From positions 75,481,901 to 75,545,900 of the forward strand of contig CM037591.1 of the NCBI GenBank assembly GCA_021018995.1: DNA of 64,000 bases, in the 5' to 3' direction. Below the pieces are notes generated by a model. The model saw only the letters and a list, made by a program, of their open reading frames with translations, had not been told where the DNA came from and did no database searches. The translations under genes and the position numbers were made by a program. Positions within the stretch are counted from its first letter, which is position 1; every line of letters begins with the position of its first letter. Of this stretch, positions 33,956 through 46,000 are shown one piece after another. This DNA is from Chloranthus sessilifolius (lineage: Eukaryota; Streptophyta; Magnoliopsida; Chloranthales; Chloranthaceae).

Positions 33956-36067
33956 GATCTTTATCGAAGATTTATTTTCGGACGTTGCTGCTTGTGCCTT
34001 AGTTTAGTGTGTGTCTAGATTTTTCCTAAGTTTATACTCCTATATGTAATTAGTATTTATGGTAGTTTTTAGATTGTACTTGCCCTTTCAGATCCTTATA
34101 AATATTTAGTAATATATGAAATTTTCTTTTATTTTTACTAACAGTGTGTATTACTAACATTACTAATATTTTTTATTTTTTCTTACTAATATTTTTGTTA
34201 TTGATACTCTGAGAATAAGTTGCAGGTATTTTCTCTCAAGTTTGGGGGAGAGTATGTATCTGGTAACAGATTTTTTTGGTAAATAATCAGTATATCAATA
34301 ATTTTTTTATTCTTATTTTGTATCCCCCGTTTTTATGCCAATGAGCGCATTGTCCGATTTAAGTTTGGGGGATACACAATTTCTGTGTTTAGTAATTTTA
34401 GTTGAAAATTTGAAAATTATTTTTATTTTTTCTGATCAGTACATAGGAATTATGATAGAAAAAATTTAGAAATCCTGAAAACCTGTGATTCATTATAATA
34501 GAAGTTTAATGATTAGAATTTAGAACAATTATAATTCATGTTTAGCTCATTGAAACACTGTATTAGAATGAATGGTTGAAATAATAGATTGATCTAGACT
34601 ATAAAAATTTAGACTATAGTTTCAAAATTATAAACCAGTGAGATTGTGAGCCATATTTCCTCTTTTCTGAGAGAGACTATTTCTATTCAAAATCATACAA
34701 ATTTCTTTGAACTTCTATACTGATATGAAATCTCATATTGTTGAATTTAGAATCGAATTATTATATGAATATGATAAACTGATTTTTTGTCTAGAACTAT
34801 CTATTAAAAATATCAAAGCCATAAGGCATCTATGTTAGTAAATCGTAAAAATGATCAAAGGTCATCTTTTATTTAAACCAGAGCCAAAAAGCTAAAATCC
34901 CACAATATTTTATCCTTTGAATCTACATTAGAAGCTTAAGACCAAATTTTTTTGTACCAAAATTTTATAAACCTTTAACCATTTTACTACCCAAAGCTTT
35001 CTACCTTTAATCCTTACGATTTCTGAGAGTTTAGAACGCAAAGAATGGAAGAAGAGGGAGTGAAAAGAGTAAGAATAAAACAAAGAAGGAATGTTAGAAA
35101 AGAGGTACAAAAGAAGAAAAAAAAAAAAGGAAAAAGAAAATATGGGAAAGGAGTGAAAAAGAAGAACGATTCTTTAAAAAAAGAAAAAAAGCTGTGAAAA
35201 AAAATAAAATAGTGAAAGACGATTTTATAGCAGAAGAACTGGGATATGTATATATAAAAAAAATAAAAAAAAGAGAAGTATATGTGAAGAAGTTATCCAA
35301 TAATGGATACTTATTGAAATAAATTCTCATAAACACTTTGAATCCTTTTTTACCTTTCCTTGATACCTTCTGAAATCCAAAACCCCATTACAAGCTAAAT
35401 GAAAGACCTTTCTGATTTATGATTTGCAAAAGCATAAGCCTAGTAGAGATAAGGATAATGGACGCTATAGATTGTACATGGAATCATAAGAATAAGATAA
35501 GATTATCTTTTCTATGAGATTTATTTTTGCAATTATCTTTGACTGAATTCTTCTGAAAAATATACTGAGAGAACCCAAAAGTTTCGATATCTTTTTTAGA
35601 GTAAGTCAATAGTGAGTTTTTAAATAAAAATATTTTTTAAATCTGTAGATTAGAAAAATTTGTGAAGAATAAATTGATCACTAGTGCATATACACTTTGT
35701 GCTTATTATGAATTGAAATTGTTGGAGTTCTAATCAAGGATAACTGTTGTAATGGTAAATAAGGATAAAGAATTGGTAATTTTAAAAAATCGTAATAGAT
35801 CATATATTGACCAATTAAGTAGATTAGTTAGATTTTTATTTACTTTTAAAGAAAATTATATTTTGAAAAAAAAAAAAATTTAAAGTTTGTAGGTAACTTC
35901 ACTGAAAACTTTCAAGAGACTACAACTCCTCCACTAGGGATCACCTAAGGATTTAAAGGCTTGTTGCATCTGTTAAATGCAATCGAGCTCCCTATGAAAG
36001 TGGCATTTAAATTCATAGTTTAGATATTTTATGTTTCTTTGTTTGCAAAGGACTAGCGAAGCTTAAG
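33956..36067 (+). other. Athila-like 3' internal region, non-coding
   Basis: Very AT-rich. It has no coding trace of pol or an envelope-like gene. It carries two internal polypurine-like words, CAAGTTTGGGGGAG near 34242 and TAAGTTTGGGGGATAC near 34361, typical of the long untranslated 3' regions of Athila/Tat elements, and an A/G-rich block at 35030-35280. Confidence 0.65.
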
Positions 36068-36077
36068 TTTAGGGGTG
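36068..36077 (+). promoter_or_regulatory. Polypurine tract of Athila-like element
   Basis: TTTAGGGGTG directly before the TGATCAG start of the 3' LTR. Confidence 0.7.
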
Positions 36078-37467
36078 TGATCAGTCACATAATTTATCAT
36101 TTTATCACCCTTAACTTAATGATGCTAGGACTTAGTTTGCTACTAACAAGTTAAAGATATTAAGGAAAAATAGTAAAAGAGAGCCAAAGTGTTAATATTC
36201 ATCAAAATGAACTCAAAAAACATAAGAAAGACGATTAAGCGAAAAAGATGATTTCCCACCTACGAAAAGCCAGAAAATCATAATTTATGATTCTACGAAA
36301 GAGACAAAAGGAGAAAAGAAAAAAATTGTAATCCAGAAAATCGTCCGAATAGGAAACTATGAAAGATAGAAAATCGTGATTTACGATTATCCAGAAAAGA
36401 AGCTTTCCTACTATTGTTGCTGCTGCTGATTACGTGAATAAAGATTATTACGCCAAGAATAGAATTAGAAGATATCTGAAATTAAAAAATTAATAAATCA
36501 TGAATCTGAGAAGATTGATGAAGATAAGCTCTTAGGAAATCTCGATTGCTGGGATAAAGGAGAACAACACAGAAGCATATCAACCATTGAAAGAAAAGAA
36601 GAATAAAATTATGAAATAGAGTTATATTAAGAATCTTTTATTAGAATTAGAAGTCTTTGTAAACCGACTCCTTATGATCTATAAATAAGATAGCCCGGTG
36701 TAGGAATAAGCATCGAAGAATTTCAACATCAATTAAAAACTAAGGTTGAATTTTCTTCCGATCAGTAGTTTAAAATAGTTAGAGTAGATTAGATATCAGA
36801 GGTTTCTCAAGAGCAATTGATGACTGCTATTGGATGCTGAAGATTAGTGTAGATATCCTAGTTTCTCAGAAGCAATTGACGACTGCGGCTGAAGGGTGAA
36901 AGATATATTTATTTGCTTTCTAGTTTAGATTTTATTTGCTTTATTTATATGCTTTGTAAACATGTTCGGGTTTTAATTTGAATTGACGACTCAGGTTGAA
37001 ATTTGCAAATTAGTGTAATGATTTTTACTTTTGCATCTTCAATTTTCTAGAGTTTGATTGACGCCCAGATTTTAGGAAATAGTTGATTAGATTAAATCTG
37101 TGTTAAGGAATTTTAGTTTTTGATTGATGCCCAAATTCTAGAAGACTGCAATACGGTATAACAGTACTGTTTATTTTTATAAATATCCGATGGCTGAAGA
37201 TTGGAATTGACGACCTCAATCTGAAGAAGGAGGATTAGGATTTATTTTCTGCACTTTAGATTAAGAAACCATTTTTTTATTCATATTTCTCAAGTAGTTT
37301 AGAACCTTAAAAGATTACTAAAACTTTAAAATAGAAATATATATATATATATATATATATATAAGATAATACTTCTTTGTAGGAACGATCCTATACTAGC
37401 TCTACAATTTCCATTGTGCATTTGTAATAGGTTAAAACTTAATTAGACATACATCGTAAGCCGATCA
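36078..37467 (+). mobile_element. Athila-like 3' LTR
   Basis: 1390 bp, collinear with 16980-18378. The TATA box TATAAATA is at 36680. It repeats the ATTGACGAC-type words and holds an (AT)n expansion at 37339-37361 that is absent from the 5' LTR. Confidence 0.9.
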
Positions 37468-37905
37468 GAACCCTACCCTGAGACCGCAGAATTACACACT
37501 GTGATCGAGAAGATGACCCATGTCAGACAAGGATCTGGCCAAGCGATAAAAAGAGCCAATTTGCCCCATCATCTATGGATGTTAGATACCATTTTCAAGT
37601 GCAACTTGTACCTATTGAGACACAAGACCGAGCGGGTAGGGGTAGTGCAGCAGGCATTGTATTCAACCTTTACAGGACGTTGGTTTCATGCCCCGAAAGT
37701 GGTTTGAGATGACATTGTGTTTGCCAGAGGGAAGCTATTTGAGGGCGGAGAGGAATATGAGATTCCGAAAATAGAGCCACGGTCAACCGATAATGTAAAA
37801 CCCTACTCATTCAAAGAATGGAAGAAAACAAACAATCAATTGGTCAAGAGTGAGAAGGTAAGAGATTTGGATCAGCCTGAAGCGGCAGCACAGGGACATG
37901 AGTAG
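37468..37905 (+). pseudogene. Element 1 ORF3, 3' part
   Basis: Continuation of the gene starting at 16587. It contains GQAIKRANLPHHLWMLDTIF and KCNLYLLRHKTERVGVVQQA (37540-37650), a TGA at 37705, then ARGKLFEGGEEYEIPK and YSFKEWKKTNNQL up to TAG at 37903. Compared with element 3 about 22 residues are missing in frame after GGEE (the segment that reads SYASFISMMF there). The C-terminal part beyond this point was lost with the insertion of element 3 and the deletion at 49857. Confidence 0.75.
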
Positions 37906-37921
37906 CCAACACCACCAGCTC

Positions 37922-40410
37922 TGTGACAACTAGGATTTTGATACCTCAAAACCCGCATCGTCAGTGGGTTGGCGGTAAGGCCAAACCCCGAACAAATTAC
38001 ATTGCCTCTCATTGCACAGTGAAAATAAAGTAGAACCATACTAACTAACCATCATAACAAAATAAGGGAACTAGTACTATCCCTCAAAAGCTCAAAATGA
38101 CGGTTCTAATTCCATATGAATACCTATGAAAAGAGAACCGACGAGAACCACCGGTAAGGACCATTCCTTACCTAAACATGATTCACCAAAAAGAATTAAA
38201 TTACAATTATCATCCAAATTAAGTATTCTTCACATCATCTCAAAACTCTAGTCTCTCAACTTAAGGCCAGATATATTTGACATCGTATATAAAAAACAGC
38301 CCTCAGGGGGGATTTCTTCCAGATCTTCACCAGGTGAAAAATCAGGTTCCTCTCTCTCTAAGATCTCCATTCCAGCGCCTTCACCTGTACCTGTGACATA
38401 TGTCGAGGAATGAGCATCATCCAAGTTCAGTAGGGAAAAACTCATAGCATGCTTATTATAACATCAAACATATATCTTATGGTATAATGATATAAAATTG
38501 GTCATAACATATGCACAGTGTGATTATCATGGCATGAAAGAAACATGCGATACTTGTTTGAAATTTATAAAACATGTTCACATCTTTATTCCAACATATG
38601 AAAAGAAAACTTAAAAGTGCTTTACTTAAAGTATTTGAATGAAGAACTATAGTCTCAAGCCCCCGATGGAATACCCACCATCGTCGCTCATATGAATCAT
38701 TTTCACATATATCCAAGGTCTCATAAAGTTGGACACTTGGCCGAACATATTTACCGTTATACGGTAGGAGTCACAAATCACATAGCATAGAGGGTGTACA
38801 GATTGGCCGCCGTACCGGTCACGGATATCCTGTCGCGTCCATCACGGTAATACCGCCGTGTCGGTCGGGTATTCACATAGAACCTTAAATCAGAGTGCAT
38901 ACATATAGCTTATCGCCATGTAAAGTGATAATTATAGTTTAGCTCAAAAGTCAGAATAAAGTGTGAAGATCACACACACACATATTGGACTGAATCCTGA
39001 AAGATTCTATAACTTTTACACAATTCGGAAATATACTGATACACATGCCTTTTCAAATTGGAGTCATAAGCTAAATTCACATGATTGAATCAAAATTTGC
39101 ATCATAATATAACACACATGCTAATGTAGTAAATGTACATGATATCAAGTATTCCCTACCTCAAAATCTTAACCCGCACGCGCTCAATCCGCCGTTTGGG
39201 TTTGCCCTTAGTCACACAACACCAGGTCACCTAAACATATAAATTTCATGGTTCACACATTAGAATTATGCTAAACATACTAGAACAACTCCCCTCAAAA
39301 TCTCACAATCAAAACTTAACAAAATTCTGAATCTGGCAATTTCGATCGATCGAATCCCTATTTCGATCGATTGAAACCCGTTCAATCGATCGAACTCATT
39401 TTGATCAGTCGGACTCCTCATAACACTTATCCCTTCTCAGTTCGATCGAACAATTCTGCCATTTCGATCGAACGAATAGAAATTCGATCGATCGAAAATA
39501 ATTTTGATCGGTCGAATCCCTCAGAACTAAATAATAATCCACACAATTCGATCGAACGAATTTTGATTTGATCGATCAAATTTCTAATTCGATCGATCGA
39601 AGATTTTTTAGTCGGTCGAATCCTCACAGCAGCCTTTTTCAAAATCTCTGTTCTATACATTTCGATCGATCGAGTGTGAGATTCGATCGATCGAAACACA
39701 CTTCGTTCGATCAAAATTTATTTTGATAGAACGAATTTCTTCAAACTTTGAATTCTTCCTTCTTAAGTTCATTTCGATTGATCGAACTAAATTTCGATGG
39801 GTTGAAATGAACAAATTTCTTCTATTCTTGGGTTTTTCGCATTCTTTCTCTTTTCTTTCACAAATCAAACCACTTTCTCATCGTTTCCTGATCAAATCAC
39901 CAAACAAACATCCCTAACAAAGATTTACAATTGCACATGAATTTCTTACCTTAGATTTATCAATTCTCGTGGTCCATGAACGCACACACAACTAGGGTTT
40001 CATAAGTGAGTTTCGTTAGTTCTGATTCGATCAAACCTTTCGCTTCATGCTACACGAACAATTCGTTCTCACATTCAACCACAATCAATACCCTCAGTTC
40101 CTCCTCTCTCTTCTTAACTCCAAATCATAAGCACTAAAGGGGGGGGGTATTGAATGCCAAAATTAATAAGGTCATTTATTTCCCTTCATTACAAACCTAG
40201 TCTCAGGTGTTAAGCACCTGCACTAAGTTAGGCGCATAAAGTCCACTGATCACCTATCACATTATATCCCCCATCTCTCACACCAGATCTAAACCGTACG
40301 ATCTAATCCAAATACTTTTCCAAGTCTATTGGTATGGTCTTTGACGTGTGGACAGTAAGGTACACATACCGAGGCTTATTGTTCACAAGTTAAAACTTAG
40401 GGACGTTACA
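37922..40410 (-). mobile_element. Element 3 3' LTR
   Basis: On the minus strand it starts TGTAACGTCCC (40410) and ends GTTGTCACA (37922). 2489 bp. It carries the GA-rich phrase and GGATATCC-type repeats (38815-38870, inverted) of the other Tekay-like LTRs and a palindrome array at 39340-39805. Confidence 0.9.
39340..39805. repeat. CGATCGATCG palindrome array in element 3 3' LTR
   Basis: About 18 copies of TCGATCGATCGA or variants at roughly 20-bp spacing, including the degenerate forms GATCGAACGA and GATCGGTCGA. It is bounded at 39332 by GAATCTGGCAATTTCGAT, a phrase that bounds the element 2 array as well but in the opposite orientation relative to the LTR. The Ile-Asp-Arg-Ser-rich frames here are artefacts of the repeat. 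Confidence 0.93.
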
Positions 40411-40423
40411 TTCTCCCCACCTT
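40411..40423 (-). promoter_or_regulatory. Polypurine tract of element 3
   Basis: Minus-strand AAGGTGGGGAGAA directly before the 3' LTR; only the last bases differ from that of element 2. Confidence 0.9.
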
Positions 40424-40701
40424 AGGAATTTTCATCCCCGAAAATTGATCCAACATGCGGTTAGGCACAAGAAGGGTGGCCTCGTAAGGCACCACACATG
40501 GCTAAACAATCCATTTCATGACGAAAATCTCATCACACACACACAGTTCACACACAAAAAATTCTAGCTATGTCCATTTAGACACATCGTTGACTATTAA
40601 AAGATTAGCATACCAAAATTTAGATCATCGTGGCAACCATGCCACCATAGTTATAATAAACGAAAAGTAAACGTGGCAACCTTACCACCATAGTTAAAAA
40701 T

Positions 40702-42249
40702 TTATACATATCCACCAAATGTTAAATATAAAAAGGAAAATCTCTCAAGCTCACAAATTTTTTTTTTCTTTCCAAATTCGTCATGTATCAGCCCCTCCCG
40801 CCACTCCAATAGGATCCGCCGCACCAGCAGGATCCGCACATCTACAGGATCCGCCGCACCGGTAGGATCCGTCGCATCCTCCGTCTCCTCATCGGCCTGA
40901 TCCCCACTGGCCGCCTCATCAGGCTGTGGGTCCTCTGCAGCAACGTCAGACGTAGAAGCGCCGAATACTTGTGCATGCATGACCGCCATCCTCTGAATGG
41001 CGTTGGTAGGGTACATGGCGTGCAAAATGTCCTCCACGAGTAGCTGGTAGTAATGAAGGTGCTGATTGAGCTGGTGATTACTCTCCTGGATGAGAGCAGC
41101 CAACGCCTCAATGGTCATCAGAGCTGCTTGATGGTCGGGTGGTACCGGCATATGAGGTGGCTGATGTATTGGAGGGATGACCTCAAGCTGCTCATGAAGA
41201 GGAGCCTCAGGAGCAGGTTGGTCCGGCTATGGTGCATCCTGGGCAGGCTCTTCCTGAGGTTGAGGAGGAATAGGAGGTACTTGAAGAGCTGGCTGAAGGT
41301 GTGGTTTCAGTCGATTGTAGGTTTTTCTCCATTGCTTTAAAGTGTAGAAGACCATGATATCAGAGGATTTAGGCTCCCGCGAAGAAACCTTGTGCAACGT
41401 GGTCACCGAATACTCATCAAACATCATAGAAATAAAACTCGCATACGAAATGTAATCTTCGAGCTTTTCTGCTCCTGCCAATAATTTCTTCCTCCAATGT
41501 TTTATCCCCTCAAAAACTACGGCAGCCACATCAAACCATTTGCCCTCAAAAGCGGCCAACAACGCTTCCATCAACACCCCAAATCTCTCAGTTTTATGGC
41601 CGATCAGGTATAGGTTGCATTTAAAAATGGTATCGAGCATCCACATATAGCTCGGCAAGTGGGCTCGTCTAATGGCTCGACCAAGTGCAACCCACCCTTG
41701 AGTCATTCTCTCCCTTATGTAAAGATGGGTCAGATTATGAGGGTTTGGGGACAACAAGTTAATTCCAGGGCCATAATCTTCGAAACATTCCAAGGCCTTG
41801 CAGGCCATCGAATGGGTAAAACATATGTCTTCCCGTCGATCTTGGTGCAGATGGTGGTTGTAAGGTTAGGCCCATCAAACATATTTTGGTAAAACAAACG
41901 CACGAGGCGCGGGTAATAGTACGGATAGATGGGCTTCAAAAGGTTATCCAAATCGGCCTTACCCAAATAGTCAAGTGCCCAAGCGTCAATGCCGGGCACA
42001 TTGGGGCGTTTCGAATAGTGCCGGATCGATGGTATACTCATAAGCAAATCCCTTCTTAGCCCACCATTCATTTGGTTGGTCGTGTTGGGGCGCTTGAGAA
42101 GGAGCTGCTTGTTCGGCAGTGGGTTGCGGTGGAGGGTTTGGTGGTGGTTGCAAAGGATTCGTAGTGGTTTTGGGTTGCGAAGAACCCGCTACGGTTTTGG
42201 GCTTCTTCGACGTAGTTGGTTTGGAGGCTAATCTCGTCTTAGGAGTCAT
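40702..42249 (-). pseudogene. Element 3 ORF3, accessory protein of unknown function (broken)
   Basis: The best preserved long version. ATG at 42249 gives MTPKTRLASKPTTSKK, then a Pro/Gln-rich linker and QPNEWWAKKGFAYEYTIDPA (to about 42015). A frameshift leads to DNLLKPIYPYYYPRLVRLFY and QNMFDGPN (41945-41865). A second shift leads into the long frame from 41808: ALECFEDYGPG, RAHLPSYMWMLDTIF, KCNLYLIGHKTERFGVLMEA, FVSMMF-like SYASFISMMF, and LKQWRKTYNRL. A TAG at 41227 interrupts a Pro-rich hinge, and the same frame continues to 40702 with a helical HYYQLLVEDILHAMYPTNAI segment and an acidic tail. The element 2 C terminus has a similar helical segment. No known catalytic motif is visible. The layout (conserved core, Pro-rich hinge, helical segment) could suit a DNA- or protein-binding factor, but that is inference. 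Confidence 0.8.
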
Positions 42250-42482
42250 GGCCAAATTCCCAAAAAGTAGGGTTTCTACTTAAATCCCAAAAATTTAGCT
42301 CAAAATAAGAAATTAAGAACTCAAGATTAGGGATTTACTAGTTTGATGAGGTTTGGATTCGGTTTCTCGGAGGATCCACGTGCAATCAATCGATTGTTTG
42401 ATCCCCCAATAGGAAAACCCTCGAAAGACCTAACGGAAACCCCCAAATTTTTTCTAAAATTTGAACTTAAAAACCTGGTTTC

Positions 42483-42492
42483 TATATATATA
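42483..42492 (-). promoter_or_regulatory. TATA box, putative ORF3 promoter of element 3
   Basis: Minus-strand TATATATATA next to the palindrome array, followed by a donor-like CTAGTAAAT at about 42338 and ATG at 42249, about 235 bp downstream. Confidence 0.68.
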
Positions 42493-42945
42493 CGTGCAAT
42501 TCAATCAATTAAAAATATTTTGATCGATCGAAATTCAATTTATAAAGAATGCGTTGCGATTTTGATCGATCGAGACTCATTTTGATTGATCGAGACTCAT
42601 TTCGATCGATCGAAACTAGCTTAAATGAGACTGGGGCCCATATTTCAATCGAACGAATTTCAGTTCGATCGATCGAAATTCAAAATTTGATCAAACGAAA
42701 ACTTTTCGATCGGTTGAACTTCTCAGGCTAATAAAATTTTGGATCGAACGAAATAAATTTCGTTCGATCAAAATCAAAATTCGATCGATCAAAAATTAAT
42801 TCGACCGAATGAATTTAACAAGCCTTCATTTACACAATATCCACTTTCTGCCAGGACATTTCGATCGGTCCATTTACACCTCGATCGGTCGAAATCATAT
42901 TCGATCGATCGAAAATAATTTTGATCGATCAAAATTATCATAAAA
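42493..42945. repeat. CGATCGATCG palindrome array upstream of element 3 ORF3
   Basis: About 16 copies. Three successive GATCGATCGA-type words start at 42564, 42584 and 42604, exactly 20 bp apart. Same word as in the LTR arrays of this element, including the GATCGAACGA and GATCGGTCGA variants. Confidence 0.93.
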
Positions 42946-43086
42946 CACTCAATTTCTGTATTTTTGAGTTTCGTTTCACATTCTCAAGCTTTAAACATCA
43001 AACTCACCCATCTCATTTATCATTCAAATTGATTACATATACTTAGGGTGACAATGGACCATTATAAAATCCTTTCCCTCTCCAGA

Positions 43087-46000
43087 TCACAAAAACAATG
43101 AAGGATATTGGGCGCGATTCTCGGCTTCGTGTTCCCACATCGCTTCCTCTCTAGAGTGATTCTTCCATTGAACCAACACCAAGGGAATCTGTTTTATGCG
43201 TAATACCTGCTCGGTTCGGTCTAAAATTTGCATGGGTTCCTCATTGATCATCAGATCCCTGTAGACTTCAACTGGTGGTGCATAGAGGATATGAGTTGGG
43301 TCTCGCACATACTTTCATAACATAGAAACGTGAAATACATCGTGCACTCTATCGAGCTGGGGGGGTAATACAACCCTATATGCAACTTCACCCACTCTTC
43401 CCAATACCTCGAACGGTCCAATATATCGAGGACTCAACTTTCTACGCTTTCTGAAGTACATCACACCCTTCATTGGAGATATATTCACAAACACGTGATC
43501 TCCCACTTGAAAGTCCATGGTCGATCGCTTAATATCCGCATAGCTCTTTTGCCGACTCTGTGCCGTCTTGATTCTTTCTCGTATAAAGTGAACGGTCTCA
43601 GCATTTTTCCTTATGACTTCTAGTCCCAATACAAATTTGTCGCTTGTTTACTGCCAATTGATCAGAGACCTACACCTCTGTCCATATAGTGCTTCATACG
43701 GAGCCATCCCAATGCTCTACTGAAAGCTATTATTATATGCGAATTCTATCAACGGAAGATGCTGATCCCATGATCCCTGAAAATCAATCATGTACGCTCA
43801 AAGCATATCTTCAATAATCTAATTGACTCTCTCTGTCTGACCATTAGTCTGTGGGTCGAATGCGGAACTAAAGTCCAATCTCGTGCCCATACCTTCTTGA
43901 AATCTTTGCCAGAATATCGACGTGTACAATGGGTCACGATCAGACACGATGTTGGTCGGAATACCATGGAGTCGAACAATTTCTTTCATATATAAATTTT
44001 CCAATTTGCTTGCCGTATATGTCATGTTGTAGGGCAAAAAGTGTGTCGACTTCGTCAGTCGATCCACTATTACCCATATGGCATTGTGGCGTCTCAACAT
44101 TCTCGGTAATCCCACAATGAAGTCCATGGAAATGGACTCCCATTTCCATTCCGATATTGGCAGAGGGTGCAATAGACCTGTTGAGTGTTTGTGATCTACA
44201 TTTACTTATTGACACACCAGACATTTCGACATATATTCAGTAATGTCTTTCTTCAATCCTCTCAAGCAATAACTCTTTCGTAAATCCTGGTACATCTTAG
44301 TACCACTGAAATGAATGGCATACTTGGACTTATGAGCTTCATCCAATATGGTTTGCCTCAGTTCGGCATCAACAGGTATGCATAACCTTCCACAGAACAG
44401 CAATGATCCATCCTCTTTGATGGAAAAATCCCCACTGTCACCGATAGTCACCCTTTGTCGAATCTTTAAGAGCTCTGCATCTTTCATCTGAAGTTCATAA
44501 ATGCGATAAAAAATAGTTGGTCTAATCATGAGATTTTCCAACAGTACACCAGAGTCCATGACCTCAATATTTTTATCATACAAAGAAAGGTCTTTCAATA
44601 ATTTCCATCGTCAAAGTCCTGTAATGAGACTAGTCAACTGAGCCGCATTCTTCCTATTCGATGCGTCAGCCACAACGTTTGCTTTACCTGGGTGATATTG
44701 TATAGTATAGTCAAAGTCCTTGAGAAATTCAATCCACCGCCATTGCCTCATATTCAATTCTTTCTGCATAAACAGGTACTTAAGGCTTTTGTGGTCCGTG
44801 AAGATCTCGAAGGTCTCACCATACAGGTAATGTCTCTAAATTTTAAGCGTGAAAATTATCGTGGCTAACTCTAGATCATGTGTCGGGTAGTTCTTCTCGT
44901 GCTCTTTCAACTGTCTCGATCTATAAGCTATGACTTTGGCATTCTGATTCAAGACACAGCCCAAACCACCATATGACGCATCACTATAAACAGCAAAACC
45001 CCTACTACCTGACGGAATAGCCAACATTGGAGCAGAGGTAAGCTGTTTCTTGAGTTCTTGGAAGCTCTCTTCACATTCCCTGGTCCCCTCAAATTTAACA
45101 TTCTTCCTTGTAAGTCGGGTGACTGGTCCTGAAATCTTGGAGAATCCCTCCACAAATCGTAGATAATATCCAACTAGACCGAGGAAACTGTGAATCTTTG
45201 TCACGATCTTGGGTTGTTCCCAATCTAATACTACCTCAATCTTCACCGGATCAACAATCATGCCTGCTTCTGATACTACATGATTGAGAAAGCTCACTTG
45301 TTCTAGCCAGAACTTATATTTACTGAGTTTGGCATATAACTGATGCTTACATAGAGTTTACAAGGCGATGCGCAAATGATGTTCGTGTTTCTCTCGGGTC
45401 TTTGAATAAATAAGAATATCATTCACAAATAACACTACGCATGTATCTAGGTGTTATTTAAAGACCTGATTCATGAGGTCCATAAACGAAGCTGGTGCAT
45501 TCATTAAGCTGAAAGGCATCACTAAGAACTCGTAATGCCCGTATGTAGTTCTGAATGCTATCTTCTGCCTTCACCTTTAATTGATGGTACCTGAATCTCA
45601 AGTCAATCTTCGTAAAGAATTTCACCCTTTGGAACTGGTCAAATAGATCGTCGATCCTTGGTAATGGATACTTGCTCTTGATCGTAAGCTTGTTTAACTG
45701 ACGGTAGTTGATGCAAAGTCTCATCGACCAATCCTTCTTCTTAACAAACAAGATCGGTGCTCCCCAAGGGGATACACTTGGTCTTATAAAGCCTTTATCC
45801 AATAACTCTTGCAATTTCTCCTTCAACTCTTTCAGTTCGGCCAAAGACATTCGATAGGAAGCTTTGGAGACTTGTTCTGTGCCTGGAGGTAAGTCTATTA
45901 CAAATTCAATCTCCCGATCAGGTGGCAATCCGGGTAGCTCGTCGAGAAATACATCCTCAAACTCACAGGCAATCAGGATATCGGTGATAACATTCTTTGC

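Larger units (their letters stand above)
16980..37467 (+). mobile_element. Athila-like Ty3 retrotransposon without pol, inserted in element 1 ORF3
   Basis: LTRs at 16980-18378 and 36078-37467 begin TGATCAGTCAC and end GCCGATCA, giving a 5-bp terminal inverted repeat TGATC/GATCA. A tRNA-Asp type primer site follows the 5' LTR, a degenerate Athila-type gag lies at 18701-19400, and a polypurine tract precedes the 3' LTR. No protease, RT or integrase is recognisable between 19400-20940 or 33956-36077, so it is a non-autonomous or internally deleted form. Flanks are GAATT on the left and GAACC on the right, an imperfect target duplication. It splits ORF3 of element 1 and is itself split by element 2. 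Confidence 0.85.

Noticed and set aside
35094..35336. Phe-rich 80-residue minus-strand frame as a membrane protein
   Set aside because: It is the complement of an A/G-rich low-complexity block in the Athila-like 3' region.
37468..37905. Envelope-like gene in the Athila-like element (Athila elements can carry one)
   Set aside because: The sequence is outside the Athila-like 3' LTR and matches ORF3 of the Tekay-like elements, so it belongs to element 1.
39371..39868. Overlapping open frames on both strands rich in Arg-Ser-Ile-Glu and Ile-Asp-Arg
   Set aside because: They are translations of the CGATCGATCG array, which lacks stops in some frames; same for 16050-16265, 42343-42731 and 49486-49866.
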